Part shown: positions 12,494 through 23,656 of the stretch, piece after piece
How positions within the stretch are numbered: position 1 is the stretch's first letter
Layout of the letters: the number at the start of each line of letters is the position of its first letter
NCBI GenBank assembly: GCA_022592435.1
Contig: JABYQS010000073.1
Coordinates: 62,001-126,000, forward strand
From: Cerioporus squamosus
Lineage: Eukaryota; Basidiomycota; Agaricomycetes; Polyporales; Polyporaceae
Direction of reading: 5' to 3'
DNA: 64,000 nucleotides
Position numbers and translations under genes: made by a program
The notes under the pieces: model-generated
Databases searched by the model: none
Told to the model about the DNA's origin: nothing
Seen by the model: only the letters and a program-made list of their open reading frames with translations

Positions 12494-14157
12494 ATGGCTG
12501 ATTCTCCGGACGGCAGCGACTCCGGGAACGAGTCTGGCGACGACGGTCAGCTCAAAATTCGTATACCCAACCCGAAGGTGTATATGGCAAGGCAATCGCA
12601 ATGGAAAGGGAGGAGAGGGAAGCCGCGATGCGACCACTGTCGTTTAAATAACCTTAAGGTGTGTCTCTTCCGCTCGTTTAGTTCCCCCTTCCTCAACCTC
12701 GTCAGTGCGACCGAGTTCTTCCGACATGCAATCACTGTGCGTGGGCTACCGGGCGGGAATGCAAATATACCCCGCTTCCTACCCCTGCTCACCGTGGCAT
12801 CCCGAGATGCGACCGTTGCCGGTTAAAGAACCTCAAGGTATGTGCCTTCACGTGTCCCATCACCCTCACCCCTCAATTTGCGCTGTCACAGTGCGACAGA
12901 AATCTTCCCGTGTGCAATCATTGCACAGAAGACAATGAGACAGATTGCAACTACACTCCCAAGAAGAGGCACAAGGTCCCTACCGATCATGGTCCGGTTG
13001 GCAACCGTCCAGTGGCGCCCTACGCTTCCAAGACGGCGTCGTTCTTGGTGAACGATCATGATGAGGACTCACCGCCGAACGGTTCTCCGGAAGGACCCTC
13101 TGCAGGTCCTGCATACGAGGGCGAGAGTCGCCCCGAAGCTCAGGTCAGACGATATGTACCTCCACACCCACCGCCTCCAGGGGGAGCACCGATCGACGAA
13201 GACGCGCCGATGGAACAAGACCCGGATGGATCGTTCCAGCAAACCGGGTCCGACGGCTCGTTCGCATGGGTGCGACCGTTCTTATTGTGGCACTGTTACT
13301 GTAGCTGACTGTTTGCCTCACACGTGTAGGGCATGATTGTCACGACGCCACACATCGACCCTTGGATGCACCCATCATTTGTGCCCTTGCCTGAGTTCGT
13401 CGTGCGCGGTTTGCGCGCAGTCAACGCTATCGAAATGCCTTCGCGGCACCATTTCGATGACTCGCTTACCAAGTTTCTCGCGACCCTCACTCCCGAACTA
13501 CGAGACACAGCCACATTCACCACGGAGACGTATGGAGACGTCGCGCGTGCGATCTCCGAGAGCCGAATACCGTCGTTGGCGAATCGCCTGCAGCTTTGGG
13601 CGACCTGCCACCACGCGCGCTCGGGGTCGGCCAAGCGACACCTCATCTTGCTTCCGCGTGATGCGTTCTACCACATGAACCGCGAGGACGAGGAGAAGCT
13701 GCGGCTGAATTACATCATGCAAGCCGATGGCGAGGAGAACAGCGAGAGCGCGAAGAAGCTCGCGGAGAACGGGCTGAGTCCGGCCCAATCCGCAGCCGTC
13801 TTCGAGCGCGTCCCGGTGCAGAATCAGATCTATGATATCCTCGTGTATACCCACAGGAATCATGGGTCATCATCGACCATGCTGTTCGAGGCCCGTAGGA
13901 TCGGGATGGTGAGTGACTACCGCTCGCATTATCGCTGCTCCATGCCGTAACCCGTATCCGTGCCTAACACCGGTCTCGTCATTCAGGCAACGATAACCTG
14001 GCCAATGGTCGAGATGTTCATCCGTCTGTGCCCGCTGTGCAAGCTCCGTGCAAAGGGCAGTGCCACAAGAGGTACCCCGGAAGAGGAGTCGGTGTCGTAT
14101 CGTGGGCCGTCTCTCCCGCCTCCGCCACCGCCCATCCCCGGTGTCATCAAGCGGTAG
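12494..14157 (+). CDS. Zn2Cys6 regulator with two tandem zinc clusters
   Basis: Probable nuclear DNA-binding transcription factor of 474 residues. Exons are 12494-12658, 12706-12837, 12892-13269, 13330-13908 and 13987-14157. Two fungal-type binuclear zinc clusters lie in tandem: first CDHCRLNNLKCDRVLPTCNHC with a sixth Cys in GRECKYTP, then CDRCRLKNLKCDRNLPVCNHC with a sixth Cys in ETDCNYTP. Each cluster is interrupted by a phase-0 intron at exactly the same point, between LKNLK or LNNLK and CDR. A Pro-rich acidic linker and a helical region of about 200 residues without a recognisable domain follow. Near the C-terminus is a CPLCKLR pair. Most fungal factors of this class have one cluster. 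Target genes cannot be told. Confidence 0.8.
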
Positions 14158-14971
14158 CAATCACGCGTTTTGTCTCATCGATGTCTCTAGTGCGAACTGC
14201 AGGTGCTTTGTTTTGTTCCTGCTTACTTACTGCTCATGGGCTTGTACGTAATAGTCTCATCATGTCGTGTTCTCCACTATTTGCAGGGACTAGGTTATGG
14301 CGGCGTCCAACACGCCGGGCTGTGCGACCGGGGAGTATGGTGAATCGTGTATCCATGTATTTATATTGTGCATAGCTGTCATTATAAGGCATCGCCCCTC
14401 CGGGCAGACCTGGCCACTGCGGTCTCTGCGCACTGTAGTACTAGAGGACGTCCGAGTTGTCTCGTGCTGGATGGCGACTCGGGGATACTGGAAGTATAGT
14501 AGTGGACGCGGCATGCTCGGGCGGGCTCTCGCCCGCCCTCGCCCACGATACATACATACTTGACAATGACTCTGCCAATATCTGAGTCTTCTCTGAGTTC
14601 TCAGATGCACGCCGGAGCTGCGCCGGAGGCGTCATGCTCGGGCGTGTTTGGCTTCTGACTGCCGCATTGCGCTCGGCTGGTGGTCTTCGATAACCATTTA
14701 CGGGAGCGTTGCTTCCAAAGAGAAGTCCATGTGGGAAACTAATACCCTGCATGACCGTCTGAAACACCAAACCACGCGAGGCCCCACTCTCCCACCCCTA
14801 CAGACCTTGCAATTACTCCCTCCAAGACCTGTCCACTTCTCGTGGCCAGGAACAGGCGCATGAATCCAATTTTTGCGTAGCAATCTCGGTGCCATCCTAC
14901 TGTAGCGTCTATGATGCATGGCACAAAGTCAGTGCAGAGAGCTATGGGGTATATCGCGCGACTAAAAGGCG
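14158..14971. other. Intergenic, convergent 3' ends
   Basis: About 0.8 kb between the Zn2Cys6 gene stop and the PP2C gene stop on the other strand. I see no gene I can support. Confidence 0.6.
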
Positions 14972-16487
14972 CTATGGAAAGCGCTGCACAAGTATAGTGG
15001 TATCGTCCATCCACCGCTCCTCCATTTCCACTGTCAAATTTCGCGATACCAATTGGGCATCCGACCCACCAATGGCCTCTCGTAGGAGCGACAGCGCCAG
15101 ATTACCTCGGTCGCTGCCCGGACCGGATGGCGAGTCCAGCTCTCGGCCTATAAGCTCGATCCATTCGTCGGCCATCTCCTGGAAACTGTATCCGTCATAC
15201 AAATCTGACAGTCCATCGGAGCAGAGGATCAACGCTCGCTGAGCGGCGCTGCCTTGGCGGGCTCCGGCGCCGAGCTCGAGGTGATATACATCGGGCGTAC
15301 TGGATAGGTATGGCGGTGTGCGGATCCGCGGGACGTGTGACTCCATTGTCTCGGCGGAGAGCCAGTCGGAGTCGAGGTGCTTGAACACCAGCTCGGCGTA
15401 AATAGCGGGAAGCTTCAGCCACGCGTCGCCTATAGCTAAACGGAGAACGTCGGAAGTCGGAGGCGGACCACGAGTATAAAAACCGGCGCCACTCACCACG
15501 CGTAGGCGCAAGGAAGCCCAGAACGCGGTCGTTCCACACGCAGTCCGCCTCTTCTGGATGCTCTGACCGAATTCTTGCCAATTCCCCGGGGTTGCTCCCG
15601 TTGTGGATAGAGTTGACGACCCTGCTCCGCCACTTTCCGGATCGATCCTTTTCGCCTAGAACTAACTCTGTTGGTCAGCGGCGTGCGCGGAAGCAAATTT
15701 AGGGTAGTAGCGTGGAGACCTACCCGCGACGCAGTCGCCTACGTTCGCAACCCACAGATGGCTTCGCGTAGGATCTACGAGGGTAACCAGCGCGGTGGTG
15801 CCGCCGAACGCTCGCGCGGTTTTACGATATCCTGCACTCTCCCCATTCTTCTCATTTACCAGGTGCCTGGCACGCGCGGGGTCGAGTCGTGTGAGCGCAT
15901 CGGCTTCCCGAGGGAAGAGGTCGAGGAATTCGGAGATCATGTCCCTGTCGATAAATTCCAGAGACTGCTTCAGGATGTCGGAGACCACTCTCGGGAGAGC
16001 GGATGGGGGTGGTCGTGATCGAAGAGCGGTGTCGAGTTGGCCCTTCAGGAAAGGCCCGAAGGTCGTCGAGACGTGGTCCGCAGTGTCATGATTCATATGA
16101 CCTGGAACGAGGCAAGCGTATCAGATCGAACTCGGCCCTCGGAACAGAAGGGAGGAACCGAACACTCGCACCATCGAACACCGCGGCATACGTCCAAGTG
16201 CCGCCGGGAAGAGTCCACTCCTCGATCCTATATCGGTCTTGGGTGCGATTATGCCAAGTCCTACACGGCTGGAAGGAGACACTGTCGACGCGGTTCGACG
16301 CGGACGTACGAGGGTCTGCAAATCTCCTCAGCTCGTCCGACAATGCTGGCTCCTGTAGCATGCGATACGTCCAGCGCTGCTGTCCGCCGCGGTCCATATC
16401 TGTCAGCGCAAAGTCCTTGACCTCATCGAGTGCGCGCTCCTGTTCGGTGGTGGTAGCCGGGGTAAGATTGATGACCCGGAGGTCCAT
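14972..16487 (-). CDS. PP2C-type phosphatase, pyruvate dehydrogenase phosphatase-like
   Basis: Metal-dependent Ser/Thr phosphatase (PPM family). Conserved motifs, in order across the spliced exons: VSFQPCRTWHNRTQDRY, the metal-binding DG signature VFDGHMNHDTADHV (split by an intron inside the Gly codon), FGGTTALVTLVD, LWVANVGDCVAEL, VLGFLAPTRAIGDAWLKL, IRTPPYLSSTPDVY, LILCSDGLSDLY and DDTTILVQRF-stop. GDAWLKLP followed by a TPPYL segment is the pattern of mitochondrial pyruvate dehydrogenase phosphatases and yeast Ptc5/Ptc6. Such enzymes dephosphorylate E1 alpha in the matrix. The start is uncertain: the first ATG in the exon frame is at 16487, but the frame stays open upstream to about 16730 without an ATG. 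A further 5' exon carrying a targeting peptide is therefore possible. Confidence 0.78.
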
Positions 16488-17297
16488 GAGTGGCTTCAAA
16501 CCTGGGCGAGGAAGAACAACCAGGCGAACGGACGGAGTGACGGACTTGGGGCTAGCAGGCACTGGGCCCTCGCCCGTGCAGATATATGGCACCCGGAGAT
16601 TGATCTGGCAGCGCAAGAAGAACAGACAAGTGGGCAGGTCGTCGCCACACGCAGGGCCCCCCGGGCCCGCCGTTTTGAGGAATTCGCCGTCCGTTTCTTC
16701 TCTGCCTGCAGATCGGAGCGCCGGCCGTTATGACATTGAGTGACTGCGCTCATGATGCAAGAAGTCGAAGATGAGTTGATTGACATCAAACCCCGGCCCC
16801 TCGAGGCACTCGAGGCGTTTCCTGGGGACCCTGCACGAGAGTTTCGCACCGTGCATGCGTCACGTCCGGTTACTGAATGCAAGGCTTCTTCCGGGAGAAT
16901 ATGACGCACTGTCAGAGTCTGTCAGCGTGTCCCGCGGAGCCTCACGGGTGCCCATGCACAGGCGTGGGGGTACCTAGGTTGCCGGAGGGCCTGGGTAAGT
17001 GTGCTTTAAAGCAGAGTGGAAGTGCAAAGAGACCGGGGCGACGTTCTCAGCCCGGCGCATGGCAACTGGGGTGCGTGGGCGCCCGCTCGTCGCGTAAGTA
17101 CAACGCTGAACACCACGACTCACTGCGTTTTGACCCCGGTTAGTGGAAGCGCGAGTGTCTCAGGAGAAAGCAGGTAGTTGCACGCTGTTGTAGACCAGTG
17201 ATTCCAGAGGAAAATATTCTCTAGTACACGCTAGTAGGCGCTACCGTCCGAACAGGTCACATGCATCACAACCTAGTACACGTAGCGAGTTGGCGGC

Positions 17298-17320
17298 CTA
17301 CTCGAACCGGGTTCGAGTAG
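17298..17320. repeat. Palindrome with 11-bp arms
   Basis: CTACTCGAACC and GGTTCGAGTAG flank a single G; the arms are perfectly complementary. It is intergenic and function is unknown. Confidence 0.6.
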
Positions 17321-17350
17321 CTGCAACCTTCCGCAACCGATCTCAGCTGC

Positions 17351-17364
17351 CTCAGCTAGCTGAG
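17351..17364. repeat. Perfect 14-bp palindrome
   Basis: CTCAGCTAGCTGAG equals its own reverse complement. It lies 30 bp from another palindrome in gene-poor DNA. Function is unknown; chance is possible at this length. Confidence 0.5.
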
Positions 17365-19218
17365 ACTCAAGTACTCTTACAGATAACATCCCCTCACCAG
17401 CATTCAGAAGTCGACCCGGGGGACAATTCAGGTTTGACTACACAGGACTACGCCTCCAGTTATCATCTGTTGATCGGAGCTCGAATGTTAACTAGGAGCC
17501 CTCAAAACGCAGTGACTGCCATACTGGGAGTGTCGTGCCCTCCAGGTACTGCGGCCGCCCGCCGGCCTCCTCATCTATGTATCGCTCCCCATGGTGCGTC
17601 GGCGAGCCTCAGACCAGCTCATCGTCCCCGCATGCCGTGAGGTATCCATCCATCAGGCATCTGCCTGTCTGCCCTGCCAGAGAATTGTACTTCCGAGCTA
17701 ACCCAGTCGGGCGCAAACTGTGCAGCGCTCTGCCGCGTCAAGAAGAGAGGGTCTGCGCAAGGTACTATAGCGATCTGTCAAGAGATACCGCATAACACCG
17801 TCCGACGTCCGCTGACCGCACACTGGCAAACCGCAACTCAATATATCTGTCCGGTCGCCCTTCCAAAAGGCTCAGATTCGGGGAGCGAGGATCGATGGTC
17901 TTCAGAGCACAAAAGACGACGGGCGACAGGGATGATGGAGTGCGCATGGTCCCATATCATGTCTTCTGTCAGGTATGCATATGCCACCGATATTCGATAT
18001 TCAAAGTTGTCAGTGCGGGAGGAGCTCATGACCGTGCTGCAGCAGACGCCCATGCGCCAACCCAGCTCAACACATGATATGTATCAGCGAAGACGGGACT
18101 TCGTGGCCTCACGACGCTCGCGCAGGCCCGGTACGTAATTGCTCCCTTTCACGGAAGAGCAATGGAATGGCCTCCCGTCCGTCCCACTCCCTCGGTGGCC
18201 CGGGAGAAATGCCAGAACTCTATATGTTGGGGCTGGGTGCACCACCGACTCCTGTCATGAGGCGGTGGCTCAATATTCGGGGCCAATAAGCACGCCATGT
18301 ACGCGGCTCGAGGACATGAAGGCAGCGGCCCAGACCCCCTCAGAATAAGAGAACAAGAGAACAAGGTGGGCCTGCGCGTCGGCTAACGACCGCGCGACGC
18401 CTGAAGAGAAAAGAGGCCCCTTCGAGGGCGGCAAGATCAATCTGCGGTCTGCATGTGCCATGTCCCATCACCTACGACTATCTCCTGCGGGCGAGGTATG
18501 CTTACCTCAAGAGCTCTCTTCGCGGCAACGTGCCACCCGTTGCTCTACGTGACGCGGATTCTAGCGTGCCCGTATGAAGCCGGGAGGCTTCGATCGATGG
18601 CGTCGCAGGCTTCCCTCTGCCTCGAGGATTGCGCATCCACCTTCTTGCCCGGCGCGGACCGCAGCCGACTGTACGACTGCGACCCTGAAAGGAGCTCGCT
18701 CTGCAGAGCTGATCGAGGTGCGGATTGGCGCTTCCCCGGGTCAGCAATGCAGAGACATGCTCCGTCCACCGCCGCCGCCATACAGACAGGCGAGCACCCC
18801 ACACCCCAGCACGCTCCGTGTCGCAGACGTAATGCAGACACCCAGATACGGTTGTAACCAGACCACCAGGCTGGCGGCGTCCTGACGCGTTGCAAGGACA
18901 GGACGCTCGTTGCTGCTCCCCTGAATGGACGTCCGACGATGATCGCATTGGACGGCGCCGCAGACGATGAATGAAACACTGTTTGGAAAACCAAGAGCTT
19001 GTCCGCACCGAGTATAACCCGGACCGTACATACATGCATGCGTGTGTGGCGCTCAGCCGCTCAGCTTCTCCCGGACAACCGCCCCGCCGCGGCTGGCGGA
19101 AGCCAACGGCCACTCTTCTATCGTCTCTATCCTTGGGTCACTTGAAGCTACGCTGTACGGCATTCGATGATCGGCAAGAGATGCAGCGGGCGAAGAGCGG
19201 GGAGTAGGTAGGCGTGGC

Positions 19219-21199
19219 CTATGGTACTGATGGAGGAGAGCGCAACTCGAAGCTTGCGAAGGCGAGGTCGTAGCCGCCAAATTCGTAGTTGATCTTGTCC
19301 GTGCGCTTGTACAGTCCCGCGGACGAAGCGGCCTCCTCACTCCCCGTTCGCCTGGCGGGATAGGTCAGCGCGGACTTGAATGCCCGCTGGGCGGTCTCCA
19401 CAGCCGACTCCCCTTCCTCCTCCTCCGCGGCGTCGTTGTCCTTGCTCGAGATGAAGAGGGTGAGGGTGATTTTTCCTGGGTGGAAGATGTCCACTACGCG
19501 GCGGATGAGCGTCTTGAGGTCAGGAACACTCGTGGACTTGTCCGTAGGCTTTGTTGGGAGGGGCACGTTGCACTCGAAAGACGCGTACGACCACCCCTCC
19601 TCGGGAGTGACGTGGATGGTATAGTAGCCTTCGCCGGATCGAGCGGGGTTCTCTCCGGCATCGGGACGCCACTTCAGCAACGCGTTGCATGAGTAGCCGC
19701 AGGGGTGGAAGGAGTATGCGTCGAGCGTCGTGATGGATGAGGGGAAGATGTCGGTGATTCCGATCTCGGAGGATAGGGCCAGAGCATCAGCCCCGGCGGT
19801 ATCGTTTATTTCATCTGGAGGACCCTTGCTGAAGAAGGGAGCACGCCCTTCTTGTGATAAATGCGTCATCAGGATCTCGATGGTGTAGTCAGAAGCGATG
19901 GCGTCGTCGTCCGCGCTGTCTGGAGGGTCGTCGGCAGGGGACTCCGCAGGTGCATCCGATGCCGCCGCATCCGCATCGGCGTCGGCGTCCTGTGGATGCA
20001 CCTGGGGCGAGCTCGGTGCGGTGCCTCCATTGGAAGGGCCGTTATCGCCGGGAGCAGTAAGGTAAAGTAGCCAGTGGTCGCCATTGACCTTGCCCACCGT
20101 ATAAGCCGATCCGTTCGGAAAGAGATTGTCAAGGAACTCGATCTCGGCCCTCCATTCCCTGTGAGGACCTAGCTGTCTCTCCGGGAACATGAAGGCCTTG
20201 CGCGAGTAGAAGAGGCGATAGACGGAAGGGAAGTCGGCATGCTCGCGGGCTATTTCAAGGATTCGGGGAACCCCAAGAAGGTTGAGGGTGGTACCGCACG
20301 TCTTCAAGATGAGGCGATGAGGCGAGACAAAGAATGAGGATTCGCTGTAGCAATAAACGTCTGGTGAGCATACATGCTGTTAACCACATTGGTGTAGGAA
20401 ACACGAATCGAACGACCTCCAATCCCGGCTCGGTATGAAGCACGGGGCCTTGAGGCCGGGCCCCAAAGAGGACTAAGGCCGAGCTTGAGGCCTTCCCCCG
20501 CTTGGCCCACGGCTTAGAGTGACTGAGGAGCGGATCTCACAAGCTGCCCCGAGCCGTCAGGCCGTCTAAAGCCCCCGCTAAGGCCCGTCTCGTCCCGGCC
20601 TGCACGACAGCCGCGCCACACAGCTTGACGGGCGGGGACTTGCAACTCACTAAGATTCATGTACAAACCGCGTTCGTGTACGGCGACGTCACGTAAGTAT
20701 ATCACCGACTTGAGATGATACAGTCTGCGACCTCATGACACGCTCAAGGCACTTGACGGTTCGCCATGGTTCCCATGTCTAAGCGAGACAGCAGCAGATA
20801 TTCCCTCAGGGACCATGCCACTGTGGGAAGTGCGACAGTGTCGCTCACGGGAGGCTTGTGCCAATGCATGCTTTGCGTCCACCTGCCATGGCAGCTGTAC
20901 GCCAACCAAGAGGGGAATACGCGATTGGACAATAACTTGGCGAATACTAACCTGAGAAGGTAGGCATCCATCTCCATTCCTTCTACGACGGACAGAATTT
21001 TGCACTTGACGATGTCAAGCATCTCCTCCCACACCGCGCGGGGGACCTTCCGGAGGCCAAACTTGCCGCCGTCTGGGCCAGAGGTCGCAGGTGCAGGGGC
21101 ATCGGGGCAGTCCGCGGGTGAGGGCGCGAACCAGATTTCGAGGAGCTTCTCGGGCCCTTCGAACGGACCGTTTGCGGGTGGTTGGTCGTCGGTGGACAT
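19219..21199 (-). CDS. SPE2: S-adenosylmethionine decarboxylase proenzyme
   Basis: Pyruvoyl enzyme that makes decarboxylated AdoMet, the aminopropyl donor for spermidine and spermine, in the cytosol. Two exons (21199-20952 and 20344-19219) encode 457 residues. The join gives MDAYLLSESSFFVSPHRL. The self-processing Glu-Ser bond lies in LSES, and the first Ser codon (AG|C) is split by the intron. Further family motifs: ILKTCGTTLNLLGVPRIL, FYSRKAFMFPERQ, YSFHPCGYSCNALL, YYTIHVTPEEGWSYASFE. Low-complexity Ala/Asp-rich insertions near the middle and before the C-terminus make it longer than the animal enzyme, as in other basidiomycetes. The intron is 607 bp, about ten times the local norm, and carries a repeat. 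Upstream ATGs may give regulatory uORFs. The promoter is shared with the divergent FAM210-like gene. Confidence 0.93.
20578..20653. repeat. 76-bp repeat unit, copy B, inside the AdoMetDC intron
   Basis: Shares its organisation with 50719-50793: a CCCGTCTCGTCCCGGCCT block on one side, a CTTGACGG core and an end reading ACTTGCAACTCACTAA. Read on the minus strand, both copies begin TTAGTGA(C/G)TTGCAAGTCC. Copy B sits in a larger GC-rich stretch (about 20440-20655) with further CTAAGGCC and GAGGCC motifs. It is probably a fragment of a non-autonomous transposable element. Confidence 0.6.
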
Positions 21200-21541
21200 G
21201 GCCGGGAGAGAAGGGACGCTATCTAGGGGGATGGTGGAGGGCGGCGGACGCGAGGGACTCTGGATGCATGAAAGGTGGCGGGCGCGAGGGCACAGAGGGC
21301 GGAGAAACCGATGGCTGAGGCAAATCCTGCAAACTGGCCGATCGATAACTTTCAGCCACCAACGCGCAAATGCGGCAGGTGGCGGTGCTGCCCATATCGG
21401 GCATCCCGGCAACGCCCGGTCCGCCGTGGCATGACGCCTCTCGTCGCCGACGCGCCAATTATCCTACGCCCGCCGCCAGCTCGGCCACCGCCTGCGCCCT
21501 CCCTGCGTCTCTCGACGACAGCCCTCGAAACCACAGCGAGC
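21200..21541. promoter_or_regulatory. Shared divergent promoter of AdoMetDC and FAM210-like gene; candidate uORFs
   Basis: 342 bp separate the two divergent start codons. On the AdoMetDC side a 16-codon upstream frame (ATG at 21269, stop ending at 21219) finishes 19 nt before the main ATG. The same frame is open from another ATG at 21404. Whether these are translated uORFs depends on the transcript start, which is unknown. Confidence 0.5.
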
Positions 21542-22219
21542 ATGGTCCGCAGCTTCATCCTCCGCATCCCCGTCGTCCGCGCCCTCACCGCACGCGTCTC
21601 CCAACCACTCCTCCCGCTCACCACACGCCTCGCGACCCGCAGTGCCCCGTCGCTCTCCGGCTCGCGGCCATTCTCCCATTTCCCCGCCCGCCTAACCTCC
21701 TCCCCGCCGCCGTCATCTGGACAGTCGTCACACGAGTCAGATTCCAGCCACAGTCTCCCGCCCAACGCGTCCTTGTCACAACGCCTCAAACACCTCATTA
21801 AGTCCTACGGCTGGTATGCACTAGGCGTGTACCTCATCCTGTCCGCTCTCGACTTCTCGGTCGCGTTTGCCGCCGTCAACGTCCTCGGTGCCGAGCACGT
21901 CTCGAAAGTCGCAGCCGAGGTCAAGGACTACTTCGCCTCCCTTATCCACTCAACACCCCCCGAACCCGGACGGGAGGAGATGGACCGCGCTGCGGCACAC
22001 ACCAACTCCGGCGGCTCTGAGGGCCTCATGGCCATGATCGTCCTTGCGTACACCATCCACAAGACCCTCTTCCTGCCCGTCCGCGTCGGTTTGACTGCGG
22101 CGGTCACCCCGAAACTCGTTCACTGGCTCCGCGCGAGGGGTTGGGCTGGCAGTGCTGGAGCGCGTCGGGCAGCGAACGAGATGAGGGAGAAGATCAGGGA
22201 GAGGCGCGAGCGCGATTGA
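21542..22219 (+). CDS. Mitochondrial FAM210/DUF1279-domain protein
   Basis: Intronless gene for a 225-residue protein. The first 60 residues are rich in Arg, Ser, Leu and Pro with almost no acid, fitting a mitochondrial targeting peptide (start MVRSFILRIPVVRALT). The DUF1279/FAM210 domain follows at about residues 80-205: LSQRLKHLIKSYGWYALGVY, LILSALDFSVAFAAVNVLG, then MIVLAYTIHKTLFLPVRVG and TPKLVHWLRARGW. Two hydrophobic segments suggest an inner-membrane protein. The tail is basic and helical (MREKIRERRERD). Family members influence mitochondrial function, but no reaction is known. It is divergent from AdoMetDC and convergent with the RPEL gene. Confidence 0.82.
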   Translation: MVRSFILRIPVVRALTARVSQPLLPLTTRLATRSAPSLSGSRPFSHFPARLTSSPPPSSGQSSHESDSSHSLPPNASLSQRLKHLIKSYGWYALGVYLILSALDFSVAFAAVNVLGAEHVSKVAAEVKDYFASLIHSTPPEPGREEMDRAAAHTNSGGSEGLMAMIVLAYTIHKTLFLPVRVGLTAAVTPKLVHWLRARGWAGSAGARRAANEMREKIRERRERD

Positions 22220-22384
22220 GCATCGGTGGCATCCGACTTCATGCGTTGCGGCAGGCGGGTACGTTTGCACCTGATATCTGTGATTCTTCCGCTGAATGAG
22301 CCCCATATCATACAGGGTCGTCGGCATTACTCGTACACATCCATTATTCCTACAGCGGAACCCTAATAGTCCTCACGATTGACT

Positions 22385-22910
22385 TCAGACTGGAGGCACA
22401 TCCGTCTCTGTTCCGACGAGAGTGATTGGTGAATACGAGAACAGTGCGTTTGCTACAGTGCTCACCCTTGAGGATGCCCTCCTTTACCAGCTCCTCGGGC
22501 TTTGGACGCGCCTGAAGCGCATGCTCCAACTTGTCCTGTGCACCGTACAATCTCAACATAGATGTCTTCTCTCTGAGAGACTTCCTTGCTCACCTCGAGC
22601 TGGGAACGCTGCAGCTTCTCCTTCGCCGCCTGCAGCGCAGGTGCTACAGTGTCATCTGCACCCCCCTCTCAGCGGTGTCGCTATCCGCCAAATCGCGGCA
22701 CTCACCCTTCAGAATGTTTCGCTCGATGAGATCGTGCTTCTCCGGACGGTGTGTGAGGCTCTTCTCCAGCTGAGCCACCGTCGCGGGGTCCACAGACTGC
22801 TTGCGCTCGACCTTGGGCTTCGGGGGAACGGGCGCCTCGCTGCTCGCTACGAGATCACGGCCACGATCAGCCTCGCGGTGAGTGGTCTCTGGAGGAAGCG
22901 ACGTACACAT
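22385..22910 (-). CDS. Small RPEL-repeat protein
   Basis: Short protein of about 115 residues with two RPEL motifs, which in animal MRTF and Phactr proteins bind monomeric actin. Motif 1 lies in exon 1: VAQLEKSLTHRPEKHDLIER followed by NILK. Motif 2 follows after a basic helix (LQAAKEKLQRSQLE): DKLEHALQARPKPEELVKEG followed by ILK. The end is predicted as ETDVPPV-stop after a last intron. Three introns with GTGAG(C/T) donors keep frame. The N-terminus is Pro/Lys-rich without a signal peptide, so it is probably cytosolic or nuclear. Actin binding is inferred from the motif only. It is convergent with the FAM210-like gene, 165 bp apart. Confidence 0.75.
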
Positions 22911-23656
22911 GATGGACCAGGATATGCAAGGATGTATGAGAGGGTACGAGGCTCGAGGAGATGAAGGTAGATATGAAAGGGGATGAGAACGTGGTGGTGA
23001 GCGCCTCGCCGAGCTTGTTTCTATAGTGCTGCTAATAGGTCCAGATCGGGAAGGATGCTATCTCGTGACCGCAGCGAGAAGGCCCTTCGAGCCCTGTCGC
23101 GACTGTCGGGAGTGCGACCAACCTACCTGGTACTCGCAAGTCTACCTGGGCTTGCGGGATTTAGTATCGGACGTCCGCGCATGCGGCGTGGATAAGATAG
23201 GTGCGAGGAGAGCAGAACCAGTCCAGTTCATTCCTCGCGCTCATCACGTACTACAGATAATCTTATCACAAGGTTCCTGCGCCCACACGGCATGAGTGAA
23301 CAGACAGACCTCTGGACGATGTGCCACACTCCTCCGGCGTACAACTCGGTCGCCGTACTCAACAAACGCGCACCCACCGGTAGTCATGCGAGCGATTGCG
23401 CTACGCATGTGGCAAAGCCTCATCTCGTCCTTCGAGGTCAACTCTCGCCCTACCCACCATCGCTTCAGCACCGTGCGGCCATTGAATTCTGCATGGTATC
23501 GTTCCTGGCAGTCTTCTCGTCTTCTACATCATCGCATGTTGTTGGGCAGCGCGCCGCCCATGGGAACTAATCGTGGGCGTAGCGCACGCCGAACCGACCT
23601 TAAAGGGCCCCTCACGCCCACCCTCGCCCACAATTGACACTCGCATCTCACACAGC
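22911..23656. other. Divergent intergenic region (RPEL gene / GMC gene)
   Basis: About 0.75 kb between two divergent starts. I see no gene and no clear TATA box; a TTAAAGG stretch near 23600 is about 60 bp upstream of the GMC start. Confidence 0.55.

Larger units (their letters stand above)
16488..19218. other. Gene-poor intergenic region
   Basis: About 2.7 kb with no gene I can support. It may hold an unrecognised 5' exon of the PP2C gene near 16500-16750. It contains two short palindromes (17298-17320 and 17351-17364). Open frames at 17840-18050 (minus) and 18450-19110 (both strands) have no recognisable motif, start or splice pattern. It may be old, decayed sequence. Confidence 0.5.

Noticed and set aside
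16496..16909. Minus-strand open frame of 137 codons upstream of the PP2C gene.
   Set aside because: Its frame differs from the PP2C exon, it has no domain, and no convincing splice joins the two. It might contain a 5' exon, so the PP2C start is flagged as uncertain instead.
18453..19113. Long overlapping open frames on both strands.
   Set aside because: No motif, no clear start context and no splice pattern; GC-rich DNA here gives long open frames by chance.
20400..20450. A possible tRNA T-loop-like string (CGTTCGATTCG on the minus strand) in the AdoMetDC intron.
   Set aside because: The flanks do not form a T stem or acceptor stem and no anticodon arm can be drawn; a SINE-type B box cannot be excluded but is not supported.
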